Under the pieces are notes generated by a model. That model made no database searches and was not told the origin of the DNA. It was given only the letters and a program-made list of their open reading frames with translations. From Streptomyces taklimakanensis (GTDB lineage Bacteria > Actinomycetota > Actinomycetes > Streptomycetales > Streptomycetaceae): DNA of 64,000 bases. The position numbers were made by a program, and so were the translations under genes. Location of the stretch: NCBI RefSeq assembly GCF_009709575.1, contig NZ_WIXO01000001.1, forward strand, positions 744,001 through 808,000, written 5' to 3'. Positions 14,481 through 24,625 of this stretch are shown in pieces. How positions within the stretch are numbered: position 1 is the stretch's first letter; the number at the start of each line of letters is the position of its first letter.

Positions 14481-15124
14481 CGTGCGCCTTCCTCGTGGTG
14501 CGTGGTGGTGGCAGCGTCACTGGTGCCGTGTGGTCTGTCTGTGGTGTCCGCGCCGCCGGGGTCCCCGTTCGCGGACGTCTCCCGGACGGCGTCCCGCCAG
14601 GCGGTGTGCTCGGCGGCGCGGTCGAAACGGAAGCCGGAGTCCAGCAGCCTCCCGCCGTGCTCCCAGGTGATCACCAGCAGGCCGTCCTCGGTGAGGACCT
14701 TGCCGGCGATGCCCTTGTCGAGCCGGGCGTCGCGCAGCCGGTCGGCGGGGATGAAGAAGTCCGTGGCCCCGGGCCGTGACACGTCCACGCCGTGCTCGGT
14801 GAGGGTGAGCTCGACGCGGCTGCGGGTGCCCAGGCCGTGGGCGACGATCCGGTCGAGCCACTGCCCGGCCGTGGTGGTGCCGTGGTAGCGGCCGGTCGCG
14901 GTCAGTCGCGGCTCGCCGGGGTCGGCGGGTGCCTGCGGAAGTTCGGGCAGGTCGGACTGGAGGACGGCACGCCACTTCCAGCCCTCCCGCATCAGCCAGT
15001 ACAGCAGCGCGACGACCAGCAGCATGCCGATGACCCAGGCGATCCGGGGCGCCCAGTCCGTCACCTGTTGCGACTGGGGTTCCGCGGTGTACCGGATGGC
15101 GAGTGACGCCGGTGAGATGTTCAT
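14477..15124 (-). CDS. Single-span membrane protein of the pyrimidine operon
   Basis: This 215-aa protein has one membrane helix (about residues 27-45, [20 protein letters not shown]) and a cytoplasmic domain from about 55. That domain has the strand-rich pattern of bacterial PH-like domains, with [34 protein letters not shown] and LVITWEHGG. The tail is rich in Thr, Asp and His. The same gene stands between pyrC and carA in Streptomyces as far as I recall, but I know of no demonstrated function. ATGA overlaps at both ends tie it tightly to the operon. A link to pyrimidine metabolism rests on position only. Confidence 0.8.
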   Translation of the reverse strand: MNISPASLAIRYTAEPQSQQVTDWAPRIAWVIGMLLVVALLYWLMREGWKWRAVLQSDLPELPQAPADPGEPRLTATGRYHGTTTAGQWLDRIVAHGLGTRSRVELTLTEHGVDVSRPGATDFFIPADRLRDARLDKGIAGKVLTEDGLLVITWEHGGRLLDSGFRFDRAAEHTAWRDAVRETSANGDPGGADTTDRPHGTSDAATTTHHEEGAR

Positions 15125-16428
15125 ACGAGCTTTCCGTCCCTGACTGTCGCCCTGCCCCGCAGGAAGGTGTGCGTGACGCGGCCCGGCAGCTCGCGGCCCT
15201 GATAGGGGGTGTTGCGGCTACGGGACGCGAAGCGAGCGGAATCCACCGTTCCACGGTAGGACGGATCGACCAGGACGAGGTTGGCGGGCTCACCTGCCGA
15301 GATGGGCCGCCCCTGGCCGGTCAGCCGGCCGATGGCCGCGGGCCGGAAGGACATCCGCTCGGCGACACCGGCCCAGTCCAGCAGTCCGGTGTCGACCATG
15401 GTGTGTTGGACGACGGAGAGAGCGGTCTCCAGGCCCAGCATCCCCATGGCGGCCGCGCCCCACTCGCAGTCCTTGTCCTCGTGGGGGTGCGGGGCGTGGT
15501 CGGTGGCCACGCAGTCGATGGTGCCGTCGGCCAGCGCCTCGCGCAGGGCCATGACGTCGGCCTCGGTGCGCAGCGGCGGGTTCACCTTGTAGACCGGGTC
15601 GTAGGAGCGCACCAGCTCGTCGGTGAGCAGCAGGTGGTGCGGGGTGACCTCGGCGGTGACGTTCCACCCCTTGGCCTTGGCCCAGCGCACGATCTCCACC
15701 GATCCGGCGGTGGACAGGTGGCAGATGTGCAGCCGGGAGCCGACGTGCGCGGCCAGCAGCACGTCGCGGGCGATGATCGCCTCCTCGGCGACGGCGGGCC
15801 AGCCGCCCAGTCCCAGTTCGGCGGAGACCACGCCCTCGTTCATCTGCGCGCCCTCGGTGAGCCTCGGCTCCTGGGCGTGCTGGGCGATGACGCCGTCGAA
15901 GGCTTTGACGTACTCCAGCGCACGGCGCATGATCACCGCGTCGTCCACGCACTTGCCGTCGTCGGAGAAGACCCGCACGGAGGCGGCCGAGTCGTGCATC
16001 GCGCCCAGCTCGGCGAGCTGCTTGCCCTCCAGGCCGACGGTGACGGCGCCGACGGGCTGCACGTCGCAGTAGCCGGACTCCCTCCCCAGCCGCCAGACCT
16101 GCTCCACCACGCCGGCGGTGTCGGCGACGGGGAAGGTGTTGGCCATCGCGTGGACGGCGGTGTAGCCGCCGGCCGCGGCGGCGCGGGTACCGGTCAGGAC
16201 GGTCTCGGAGTCCTCGCGGCCGGGCTCGCGCAGATGGGTGTGGAGGTCGACCAGCCCCGGCAGCAGGACCTGCCCGTCGGCCTCGACGACCCGGGCCCCC
16301 TCGGCGCTCGGCCCGGTGCCGATCTCGGCGACGGTGCCGTTGTCGATCAGGACGTCCCGTACCTCGCCGCCGAGGATCCGCGCTCCGCGGATGAGGGTCC
16401 GGCCGGTGTTCTCTTCGGTGGTCGTCAC
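15121..16428 (-). CDS. pyrC: Dihydroorotase, type I
   Basis: PyrC closes carbamoyl aspartate to dihydroorotate. The protein has 435 aa, the class I length. Zinc-site motifs of the amidohydrolase fold are present: [10 protein letters not shown] (about 62-71), the [11 protein letters not shown] region, [10 protein letters not shown], and [15 protein letters not shown]. The GTG at 16428 overlaps the pyrB stop as GTGA and gives the start [21 protein letters not shown], which matches homologues; longer readings through pyrB are not real. Its stop overlaps the membrane-protein gene. Confidence 0.96.
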   Translation of the reverse strand: MTTTEENTGRTLIRGARILGGEVRDVLIDNGTVAEIGTGPSAEGARVVEADGQVLLPGLVDLHTHLREPGREDSETVLTGTRAAAAGGYTAVHAMANTFPVADTAGVVEQVWRLGRESGYCDVQPVGAVTVGLEGKQLAELGAMHDSAASVRVFSDDGKCVDDAVIMRRALEYVKAFDGVIAQHAQEPRLTEGAQMNEGVVSAELGLGGWPAVAEEAIIARDVLLAAHVGSRLHICHLSTAGSVEIVRWAKAKGWNVTAEVTPHHLLLTDELVRSYDPVYKVNPPLRTEADVMALREALADGTIDCVATDHAPHPHEDKDCEWGAAAMGMLGLETALSVVQHTMVDTGLLDWAGVAERMSFRPAAIGRLTGQGRPISAGEPANLVLVDPSYRGTVDSARFASRSRNTPYQGRELPGRVTHTFLRGRATVRDGKLV

Positions 16429-17435
16429 ACGTTCTCCTCGGTGCGGGTGGTGGTTCCGGCGGCGGTGGGCGCGGGGACGCTGACGGCGGGCTCCGCGCCG
16501 CCCAGCAGCAGGTAGAGGACCGCCATCCGGATGGTGACGCCGCCCGCGACCTGCTCCACGGCGGTGCAGCGGTCGGAGTCGGCGACCTCGGCGGTGATCT
16601 CCATGCCGCGGTTCATCGGTCCGGGGTGCATCACGACCGCGTGCTCGGGCATCCGCGCCATCCGGTCGCCGTCCAGGCCGTAGCGGCGGGCGTACTCGCG
16701 CTCGGTGGGGAAGAACGCGGCGTTCATCCGCTCGCGCTGGACGCGCAGCATCATCACGGCGTCGGACTTGGGCAGTACCGCGTCCAGGTCGTAGGAGACC
16801 TCGCACGGCCACCTCTCGGCTCCCAGGGGCACCAGGGTGGGTGGGGCGACCAGGGTGACCTCGGCCCCGAGCGTGGTGAGCAGGTGCACGTTGGAACGGG
16901 CGACGCGGCTGTGCAGGATGTCGCCGACGACGGTGACCCGGCGCCCGGACAGGTCCCGCCCCGCTCCCCCGTCGCTCCCGCCGACCAGGCGGCGACGCAG
17001 GGTGAAGGCGTCCAGCAGGGCCTGGGTGGGGTGCTCGTGGGTGCCGTCACCGGCGTTGACGACCGAGCCGCCGATCCAGCCGGAGGTGGCCAGGCGGTGC
17101 GGGGCGCCGGAGTCGTGGTGCCGGATGACGACGGCGTCGGCGCCCATCGCCTCCAGGGTCAGGGCGGTGTCCTTGAGGGATTCGCCCTTGGAGACCGACG
17201 AGCCCTTCGCGGAGAAGTTGATGACGTCGGCGGAGAGCCGCTTGGCCGCTGCCTCGAAGGAGATGCGGGTGCGGGTGGAGTCCTCGAAGAAGAGGTTGAC
17301 GACGGTGCGGCCGCGCAGGGTCGGCAGCTTCCTGATCGTCCGGTCGGCGACCCGGGCCAGCTCCTCGGCGGTGTCCAGGATCAGGACGGCGTCGTCGCGG
17401 GTGAGGTCGGCGGCCGAGATGAGGTGGCGCTTCAT
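16425..17435 (-). CDS. pyrB: Aspartate carbamoyltransferase catalytic subunit
   Basis: PyrB joins carbamoyl phosphate and aspartate. The protein has 336 aa. The carbamoyl-phosphate site is [13 protein letters not shown] (about 49-61), followed by [15 protein letters not shown], then [11 protein letters not shown] and the [11 protein letters not shown] segment. No regulatory PyrI gene is in the window, so control is likely through PyrR. GGAAGG stands 7 bases before the ATG at 17435. A 168-bp spacer without a gene separates it from pyrR; I find no second PyrR loop there. Confidence 0.97.
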   Translation of the reverse strand: MKRHLISAADLTRDDAVLILDTAEELARVADRTIRKLPTLRGRTVVNLFFEDSTRTRISFEAAAKRLSADVINFSAKGSSVSKGESLKDTALTLEAMGADAVVIRHHDSGAPHRLATSGWIGGSVVNAGDGTHEHPTQALLDAFTLRRRLVGGSDGGAGRDLSGRRVTVVGDILHSRVARSNVHLLTTLGAEVTLVAPPTLVPLGAERWPCEVSYDLDAVLPKSDAVMMLRVQRERMNAAFFPTEREYARRYGLDGDRMARMPEHAVVMHPGPMNRGMEITAEVADSDRCTAVEQVAGGVTIRMAVLYLLLGGAEPAVSVPAPTAAGTTTRTEENV

Positions 17436-17603
17436 CTGTTGCCTTCCGTGGGTGGTGGGCGTGACGGGGCGGTCGGGCGGCCTTCCGACGCGCGGGAACG
17501 GGCACCCGGGTACGGGCTCGTGGGCACACGGGCCCGAGGCCGTGGGGTTCCGGGCGCGTCGGAGCGGTGGGCGGACCGGCGGTGGGCGGGCCGTCGAGCC
17601 GGG

Positions 17604-18188
17604 TTACCGCTCGCCGGCCGGGGCGGTCTCGTGGCCGCCCAGGAGCACGCCGTCGCGGCCGTCCTCCTCGGTGAGCTGGACCTTGACCGTCTCCCGCAGC
17701 GAGGTGGGGAGGTTCTTGCCGACGTAGTCGGCGCGGATCGGCAACTGACGGTGGCCGCGGTCGACGAGGACCGCGAGCTGCACGGCGCGGGGACGGCCGA
17801 TGTCGTTCATCGCGTCGAGGGCGGCGCGGATGGTACGGCCGGAGAAGAGCACGTCGTCGACCAGGACGACCAACCGGCCGTCGATGCCCTCGGCGGGGAT
17901 GTCGGTGCGGGCCAGGGCGCGGGCCGGGCCCATGCGCAGGTCGTCGCGGTACATGGTGATGTCGAGGGAGCCGACCGGTTGCGGTCGTGAGGTGATTCCC
18001 TCCAGCTTGGCCGCCAGCCGCCGGGCCAGGTGGACGCCGCGGGTGGGGATGCCGAGGAGCACCACGTCGTCGGCGCCCTTGGCGCGTTCGACGATCTCGT
18101 GGGCGATGCGGGTCAGGACCCGCGCGATGTCCGGTGCCTCCAGTACGGGCCGGACCTGGGCAGAGCTGTCTCCGTCCATGCCGTGCAT
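17604..18188 (-). CDS. pyrR: PyrR, RNA-binding regulator of pyrimidine genes and uracil phosphoribosyltransferase
   Basis: PyrR senses UMP and UTP and binds pyr mRNA; many also have weak uracil phosphoribosyltransferase activity. The 194-aa protein has the PRPP loop [20 protein letters not shown] (about 102-121), the conserved [16 protein letters not shown], and [19 protein letters not shown]. The ATG at 18188 has GGAGG 10 bases upstream; a second ATG at 18179 is less well placed. It is first in the operon and divergent from bldD. A PyrR recognition loop lies directly before its own ribosome-binding site, so autoregulation is likely. Confidence 0.97.
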   Translation of the reverse strand: MHGMDGDSSAQVRPVLEAPDIARVLTRIAHEIVERAKGADDVVLLGIPTRGVHLARRLAAKLEGITSRPQPVGSLDITMYRDDLRMGPARALARTDIPAEGIDGRLVVLVDDVLFSGRTIRAALDAMNDIGRPRAVQLAVLVDRGHRQLPIRADYVGKNLPTSLRETVKVQLTEEDGRDGVLLGGHETAPAGER

Positions 18189-18206
18189 GGGAAACGGACC
18201 TCCTTC

Positions 18207-18224
18207 CCCGCCTCACGGGACGGG
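18207..18224 (-). promoter_or_regulatory. PyrR-binding loop in the pyrR leader
   Basis: Read on the minus strand the leader is CCCGUCCCGUGAGGCGGG. The core UCCCGUGAGGC fits the PyrR loop consensus UCCNGNGAGGY at every position and is closed by CCCG/CGGG. The element ends three bases before the GGAGG ribosome-binding site of pyrR (18203-18199), so PyrR binding could block translation, as described for mycobacterial pyr mRNA. The match is seen; binding is inferred. Confidence 0.75.
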
Positions 18225-18249
18225 CCTTAAAGGACGTCGATCGGTGCGC

Positions 18250-18260
18250 TGTCAACCGTA
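18250..18260 (-). promoter_or_regulatory. Candidate promoter elements of the pyrR operon
   Basis: Two overlapping signals are present on the minus strand. TGGTACGGT (an extended -10, hexamer 18260-18255) would start RNA near 18248 and include the whole PyrR loop. TTGACA (18255-18250) is a perfect -35, but its possible -10 (TTTAAG, 18231-18226) would start RNA inside the loop. The first fits the regulatory element better. Confidence 0.4.
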
Positions 18261-18399
18261 CCAGGCCCCGCTCGCGCCCCGGCCGGGGGGAGCCGTGTGG
18301 GACCGTGCGGGGCCGTGCGGGGGATGCGTCGGAAAGGCGCGCCGGACGTGATCGCGCGGGACCGCGCCCCCGGCGCACCCCCGGTATGGATCGTCCGGC

Positions 18400-18428
18400 T
18401 TGACGCCGGACATTACGCTGCGTAACAT
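18400..18428 (+). promoter_or_regulatory. bldD promoter with a BldD box
   Basis: TTGACG (18400-18405), a 17-bp spacer and TAACAT (18423-18428) form a good vegetative promoter 36 bases before the bldD start. The 15-mer ATTACGCTGCGTAAC (18412-18426) fits the published BldD consensus nTnACnC(A/T)GnGTnAn at all defined positions and covers the spacer and most of the -10. This agrees with the known autorepression of bldD. Confidence 0.85.
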
Positions 18429-18464
18429 CACAATGAGTTACGAAGACGTCCCCCGGGGAGCCAC

Positions 18465-18965
18465 ATGTCCAGCGAATACGCCAAACAGCTCGGAGCCAAG
18501 CTCCGCGCCATCCGCACCCAGCAGGGCCTCTCCCTCCACGGTGTCGAGGAGAAGTCGCAGGGCCGTTGGAAGGCGGTCGTGGTCGGTTCGTACGAGCGCG
18601 GCGACCGCGCCGTGACCGTACAGCGGCTGGCCGAGCTGGCGGACTTCTACGGCGTCCCGGTGCAGGAGCTCCTGCCCGGCAGCACGCCGGGCGGAGCCGC
18701 CGAGCCGCCGCCGAAGCTCGTTCTGGATCTGGAGCGGCTGGCCCACGTCCCCTCCGAGAAGGCAGGCCCTCTGCAGCGGTACGCCGCGACGATCCAGAGC
18801 CAGCGCGGCGACTACAACGGCAAGGTGCTGTCGATCCGGCAGGACGACCTGCGCACCCTCGCCGTCATCTACGACCAGTCCCCGTCGGTGCTGACCGAGC
18901 AGCTCATCAGCTGGGGCGTGCTGGACGCCGACGCGCGCCGCGCGGTCCAGCACGAGGACGCCTGA
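18465..18965 (+). CDS. bldD: BldD, c-di-GMP-responsive master regulator of development
   Basis: BldD represses sporulation genes during vegetative growth when dimerised by tetrameric c-di-GMP. The 166-aa protein has the XRE-type HTH DNA-binding domain in residues about 6-75. The C-terminal domain carries the c-di-GMP signature RxD-X8-RxxD as R114-G-D116 and R125-Q-D-D128, the same positions as in the characterised Streptomyces proteins. GGGGAG stands 4 bases before the ATG. It is divergent from pyrR and convergent with nusB. A BldD box lies on its promoter. Confidence 0.98.
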   Translation: MSSEYAKQLGAKLRAIRTQQGLSLHGVEEKSQGRWKAVVVGSYERGDRAVTVQRLAELADFYGVPVQELLPGSTPGGAAEPPPKLVLDLERLAHVPSEKAGPLQRYAATIQSQRGDYNGKVLSIRQDDLRTLAVIYDQSPSVLTEQLISWGVLDADARRAVQHEDA

Positions 18966-18981
18966 GAGCCCCGGCGGCCCC

Positions 18982-19008
18982 TCTCTCCGGTCTCTCCGGT
19001 CTCTCCGG
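18982..19008. repeat. Three tandem copies of a 9-bp unit after bldD
   Basis: TCTCTCCGG is repeated three times without change (18982-18990, 18991-18999, 19000-19008), 17 bases after the bldD stop codon and before the long hairpin. Its function is unknown; the copy number could vary between strains. Confidence 0.8.
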
Positions 19009-19137
19009 TGGTTCTTGCCGGAGGGCTCCCACCGGACGCCCGTAGGCCGTCCGGAACGGGAACGGAGCCGCAGAAACGTACCGCCGCCGGTCCGTCCCGT
19101 CCCCCAGCGGGGCCGGCCCGGCGGTGGCAGCGAGTTC

Positions 19138-19200
19138 CCGGGCGACGACATGGCGAGGGCCCGGGACACCGTCCCGGGCCCTCGCCATGTCGTCGCCCGG
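19138..19200. terminator. Very long perfect hairpin between bldD and nusB
   Basis: The arms 19138-19167 and 19171-19200 are exact reverse complements over 30 bp, separated by the 3-nt loop ACC. It lies between the converging ends of bldD and nusB and should terminate both transcripts. The arm length is unusual and there is no T-run. Confidence 0.85.
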
Positions 19201-19218
19201 ATTCCGGGCCACCGTCGC

Positions 19219-19647
19219 TCAGGCACGCCTCAGCGACGGCTTGAGCTCCTTCAACCGGCCCAGGAGACCGTTGACGAAGGTCGGGGAGTCGTCGGTGGAG
19301 AACTCCTTGGCGAGCTGCACCGCCTCGTCGATCACCACCGCGTCGGGGACCTCGTCCTCCCAGACCAGCTCATAGGCGCCGAGCCGGAGGAGGCTGCGGT
19401 CCACCGCGGGCATCCGGTCCAGCGTCCAGCCCACGGCGTAGGTGGCGATCAACTCGTCGATCCGCTCCGCGCGTTCCGCGTATCCCTCGACCAGTTGCAT
19501 CGTGTACTCGCCGACCGGCGGCTGCCGCTCGTCGGTCCGCGCGTGCCGGATCCAGTCCGCCAGCACGGCCGTCACCGCGCTGCCGCGCTGGTCGGCCTCG
19601 AACAGGATCTGAAAGGCGCGCTTGCGGGCCTTGCTACGGGCAGCCAC
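19219..19647 (-). CDS. nusB: Transcription antitermination protein NusB
   Basis: NusB binds boxA RNA with S10 (NusE) and supports rRNA antitermination. The 142-aa all-helical protein starts ARSKARKRAFQILFEADQRG and has VDRSLLRLGAYEL, PDAVVIDEAVQLAKEFS and FVNGLLGRL, all family-typical. Its ATG lies 2 bases beyond the efp stop, so efp and nusB are probably co-transcribed and coupled. It ends before the long hairpin shared with bldD. Confidence 0.96.
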   Translation of the reverse strand: MAARSKARKRAFQILFEADQRGSAVTAVLADWIRHARTDERQPPVGEYTMQLVEGYAERAERIDELIATYAVGWTLDRMPAVDRSLLRLGAYELVWEDEVPDAVVIDEAVQLAKEFSTDDSPTFVNGLLGRLKELKPSLRRA

Positions 19648-19649
19648 GA

Positions 19650-20216
19650 TCAGTTGTTCACCCGACCGAGGTACTCACCGGAACGGGTGTCGACCTTGAT
19701 CTTCTCACCGGTGGTGATGAAGAGCGGGACGCCGATCTCGTAGCCCGTCTCCAGCTTGGCGGGCTTGGTGCCGCCGGTGGAGCGGTCGCCCTGGACGCCC
19801 GGCTCGGTGTACTCGATGACCAGCTCGACCGCGGCCGGAAGCTCGATGTACAGCGGGTTGCCCTCGTAGACGGCGACCGTGCACTCCTGTCCCTCCAGCA
19901 GGTAGTTGGCGGCGTCGCCGACGACCTCCGGAGTGATCTGCATCTGGTCGAAGGTCTGGGTGTCCATGAAGACGAAGTCGGAACCGTCCTTGTACGAGAA
20001 CTGCATGCCCCGCTTGTCGACGGTGGCCGTCTCGACCTTGGTGCCGGCGTTGAAGGTCTTGTCGACCACCTTGCCGGAGAGCACGTTCTTGAGCTTGGTG
20101 CGGACGAAGGCGCCGCCCTTGCCGGGCTTGACGTGCTGGAACTCGACAACGGACCAGAGCTGGCCCCCGTCGAGCTTGAGCACCATGCCGTTCTTGAGGT
20201 CGTTCGTGGTGGCCAC
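19650..20216 (-). CDS. efp: Elongation factor P
   Basis: EF-P relieves ribosome stalling at polyproline. The 188-aa protein has three OB-like domains; it starts [18 protein letters not shown]. The loop that reaches the peptidyl-transferase centre reads KPGKGGAF, with Lys33 at the tip. No epmA, epmB or other modification gene is in the window, in line with the unmodified EF-P reported for actinobacteria. The GTG at 20216 has AGGAGA about 10 bases upstream. It follows the M24-fold gene and precedes nusB. Confidence 0.97.
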   Translation of the reverse strand: MATTNDLKNGMVLKLDGGQLWSVVEFQHVKPGKGGAFVRTKLKNVLSGKVVDKTFNAGTKVETATVDKRGMQFSYKDGSDFVFMDTQTFDQMQITPEVVGDAANYLLEGQECTVAVYEGNPLYIELPAAVELVIEYTEPGVQGDRSTGGTKPAKLETGYEIGVPLFITTGEKIKVDTRSGEYLGRVNN

Positions 20217-20272
20217 GGTCGCGGAATCTCCTGAGACTGCTGCTGCGGACGGACCCGGAACCGCGCCCCGCG

Positions 20273-21388
20273 TCACAGGGCGAGCAGTTCCTTGGTCGTG
20301 ATGGTGAGTAGCTCCGGTCCGCCGTCCGCCTGCGGGCGGACGACGAGCGTGTCGCCGATCCGGACGCCGCCCCGACCCGGGAGGTGGACCCCCGGTTCGA
20401 CGGTGACCGGTACGCAAGCGTCCAGTTTACCCATGGCGGCGGGCGACAGCCGAGGGTCCTCTCCGATTTCCAGTCCCACCCCGTGTCCGGTGCCGGTTTC
20501 CAGCAGCTCCCCGTATCCGGCCCCCTCCAGCGGCTGGCGGGCCGCCCGATCGACCTCCCGGTACTCCACGCCCGGGGCCAGCGCCTCCCGTCCGGCGCGT
20601 TGAGCGGCGAAGACCAGTTCGTACAGCTCGATCTGCCAGTCGGCCGGAGCGGGGCCGATCACGAAGGTCCGGCCGATCTGGCAGCGGTAGCCGCGGTAGC
20701 GGGCGCCCAGCCGCACGGTGAGGAAGTCGCCCTCCTCCACCCTCCGGTCGGTGGGGCGGTGGCCGGTCCGGCCGGAGTTCCGGCCGGTGGCGACGGAGGT
20801 CGGGAAGGCCGGGCCGTCGGCCCCGTGGTCCATCAGGCGCCGCTCCAGTTCCAGCGCCAGGTGGCGTTCGGTGCGTCCGACCAGGATGGACTCCAACAGC
20901 TCGCCCAGGGCCTGGTCGGTGATCTCCGCGGCGGTCCGCAGCGCGGCCAGCTCCTCCTCGTCCTTGACCAGCCGCTGTTGCTCCACCGCGCGGCCCAGGT
21001 CGATCAGGCGCAGCCCGGGCGCGGCCGAGGCCAGGGCCCGGTGCCGGGCGACGGTGAGGTCGTGCTCCTCCACCGCCAGCGCCGCGACGCTCCGTGAGGC
21101 GGCCAGTTCCGCGGCGGCCACCGCCGCGTCCGCGGTGCCCCCGGGGAGGACGACGCGGCGCAGCCCGTCGGTGCCCCCGAGCGGGTCCGCCCGTGTGTCG
21201 ACGGCCGTTCCGGACGGGCTCAGCAGCGTGTCGTGGCCGTCCGCGCCGAGCAACAGGACGGCGCCGGGAGCGGAACAGCCGGTCAGATAACGGACGTTGA
21301 AGGAACGGGAGACCAGGGCGGCCTCGTTGCCCGCCGTCGGCCGGCGGTCGCGCAGTCGGGAACGGCGGGCAGCGTGCACCTCGGACAT
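20273..21388 (-). CDS. M24-fold (aminopeptidase P-like) protein with a broken metal site
   Basis: The 371-aa protein has the two-domain layout of aminopeptidase P: a creatinase-like N-terminal domain (about 1-135) and a pita-bread domain (about 145-371). Of the five metal ligands expected in M24, only His302 (GTGHGVG) and Glu331 (VEPGVHLPG) remain. The first Asp is Arg226 ([10 protein letters not shown]), the second is Gln237 (GYRCQIGRT) and the last Glu is Gly345 (RIGDTLVV). Metal-dependent peptidase activity is therefore unlikely. It lies 56 bases before efp on the same strand; Xaa-Pro peptidases and efp are often neighbours. The ATG at 21388 has GGAG close before it. Confidence 0.85.
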   Translation of the reverse strand: MSEVHAARRSRLRDRRPTAGNEAALVSRSFNVRYLTGCSAPGAVLLLGADGHDTLLSPSGTAVDTRADPLGGTDGLRRVVLPGGTADAAVAAAELAASRSVAALAVEEHDLTVARHRALASAAPGLRLIDLGRAVEQQRLVKDEEELAALRTAAEITDQALGELLESILVGRTERHLALELERRLMDHGADGPAFPTSVATGRNSGRTGHRPTDRRVEEGDFLTVRLGARYRGYRCQIGRTFVIGPAPADWQIELYELVFAAQRAGREALAPGVEYREVDRAARQPLEGAGYGELLETGTGHGVGLEIGEDPRLSPAAMGKLDACVPVTVEPGVHLPGRGGVRIGDTLVVRPQADGGPELLTITTKELLAL

Positions 21389-21499
21389 GGCTCCGAGCCT
21401 ACGCACCGGGGCGCACGGGGGCGCTCCGACACGTCCGGACGGGCGTCGCGCGCCCCCACCGGCTGTCCGGAGCCCCGGCCCACCCCCACCGGTCGCCGA

Positions 21500-22402
21500 C
21501 TACCAGGCGGGCGGGCTGGTGAGGCTGCGGGCCACGGCCTCGTCCAGCAGTCGGGCGGTGGTCGCCACGTCCTGGCGGGAGTTGTCGATGATCGGCAGCC
21601 CGGAGCCGTACCAACCCGCCATCCGACCGTGGATGCGGGCCACCTCCTCGTCGGACAGCCGCCGGTTTCCGGTGCGCTCGGCGTTGCGCTCCAGCACGAC
21701 CTCCAGGCCGGGCAGCAGCACGACGGGGATCAGACCGGGGCCGACGTGGCGCTTCCAACCACCGAGGCCGACCACGGGCCGGTCGGGGAAGACCGCGTCG
21801 TCCAGGATGCAGGAGATGCCGTTGGCCAGGAAGTTGCGGGCGGCGAAACCGCAGGTGCGGCGGGCGAGACGGTACTGCGCCTCGGAGTGCTCGTTCCAAC
21901 CGGCCTGCGGGTCGGCGAAGCCCGAGCGGACCCACTCGCGGACGTCGTCGAGGCTGATGTGCGCGGTGGGCACACGGCGGGTGTCGGCCCAGTGGCGGGC
22001 GACGGTCGTCTTGCCCGCACCGGCCGGTCCGATCAGCAGGACGGCGACGGCAGCGGTGTGCGCGGCCTCCACGGTGACGGGCTCGGCGGCCCGGCCGAGC
22101 GTATCGGCCCTCTGCACCGGAGCTCCGGGGGGCAACCTGAGGTGTCCGGTGGCGTCCGGGGACCGCCGCGGGGGCGCCGGGGTGGGTGCGGACGCGGGCG
22201 GGGCCGAGGCGGGAGGGGGCGCGGGGGCGGCGGGCGGGGGAGGCGGAAGGGGCGGCGCCTGGCCGGGGTCGTGGCGACCCGGACGGTGGGAGGGCGGCGG
22301 GGGCGCCTGGGGATGGGGCTGAGGGTGCGGCGGTTGTCCGTGGACGTGGCCCTGGGAGGAGCCCGAGGGCGGGACGGGCCGCTGCGTCCCGTACTGCTGC
22401 AT
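21500..22402 (-). CDS. P-loop ATP-binding protein with a proline-rich N-terminus
   Basis: The 300-aa protein has a Pro/His/Gln-rich, probably disordered N-terminal region (residues about 1-85) and an AAA_33-like kinase fold. Walker A is LLIGPAGAGKTTVAR (about 122-136). HISLDDVREWVRSGF and the C-terminal arginine segment RTGNRRLSDEEV fit a small phosphotransferase. Its substrate is unknown to me. It follows aroQ after a hairpin and lies upstream of the M24-fold gene, so it probably starts a separate transcript. I recall similar Pro-rich ATP-binding proteins in other streptomycetes. Confidence 0.75.
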   Translation of the reverse strand: MQQYGTQRPVPPSGSSQGHVHGQPPHPQPHPQAPPPPSHRPGRHDPGQAPPLPPPPPAAPAPPPASAPPASAPTPAPPRRSPDATGHLRLPPGAPVQRADTLGRAAEPVTVEAAHTAAVAVLLIGPAGAGKTTVARHWADTRRVPTAHISLDDVREWVRSGFADPQAGWNEHSEAQYRLARRTCGFAARNFLANGISCILDDAVFPDRPVVGLGGWKRHVGPGLIPVVLLPGLEVVLERNAERTGNRRLSDEEVARIHGRMAGWYGSGLPIIDNSRQDVATTARLLDEAVARSLTSPPAW

Positions 22403-22492
22403 CCGGTCCCAACTCCGTTTCCGTACGGGTGTCCTGCGCCGTTCCGGTGGGCTCGGGCGGTGTCACCTCGCCTGTCGGTACCGAACCGTACC

Positions 22493-22526
22493 CTCCCCGG
22501 CCTGTTCGATGTGAACGGCCGGGGAG
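22493..22526 (-). terminator. Hairpin after aroQ
   Basis: CTCCCCGGCC (22493-22502) pairs with GGCCGGGGAG (22517-22526); an inner GTTC/GAAC pair extends the stem past one bulged base. It stands 24 bases past the aroQ stop and probably ends the aro operon. Confidence 0.65.
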
Positions 22527-22549
22527 TCCGGATGGTGCCCCGCGGTCGC

Positions 22550-24621
<2,072 letters not shown>

Positions 24622-24625
<4 letters not shown>

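Noticed and set aside
18226..18255. TTGACA as the -35 of the main pyrR promoter
   Set aside because: The only -10 at 17-18 bp would start the RNA inside the PyrR loop and destroy it. I keep it as an alternative but favour the extended -10 upstream.
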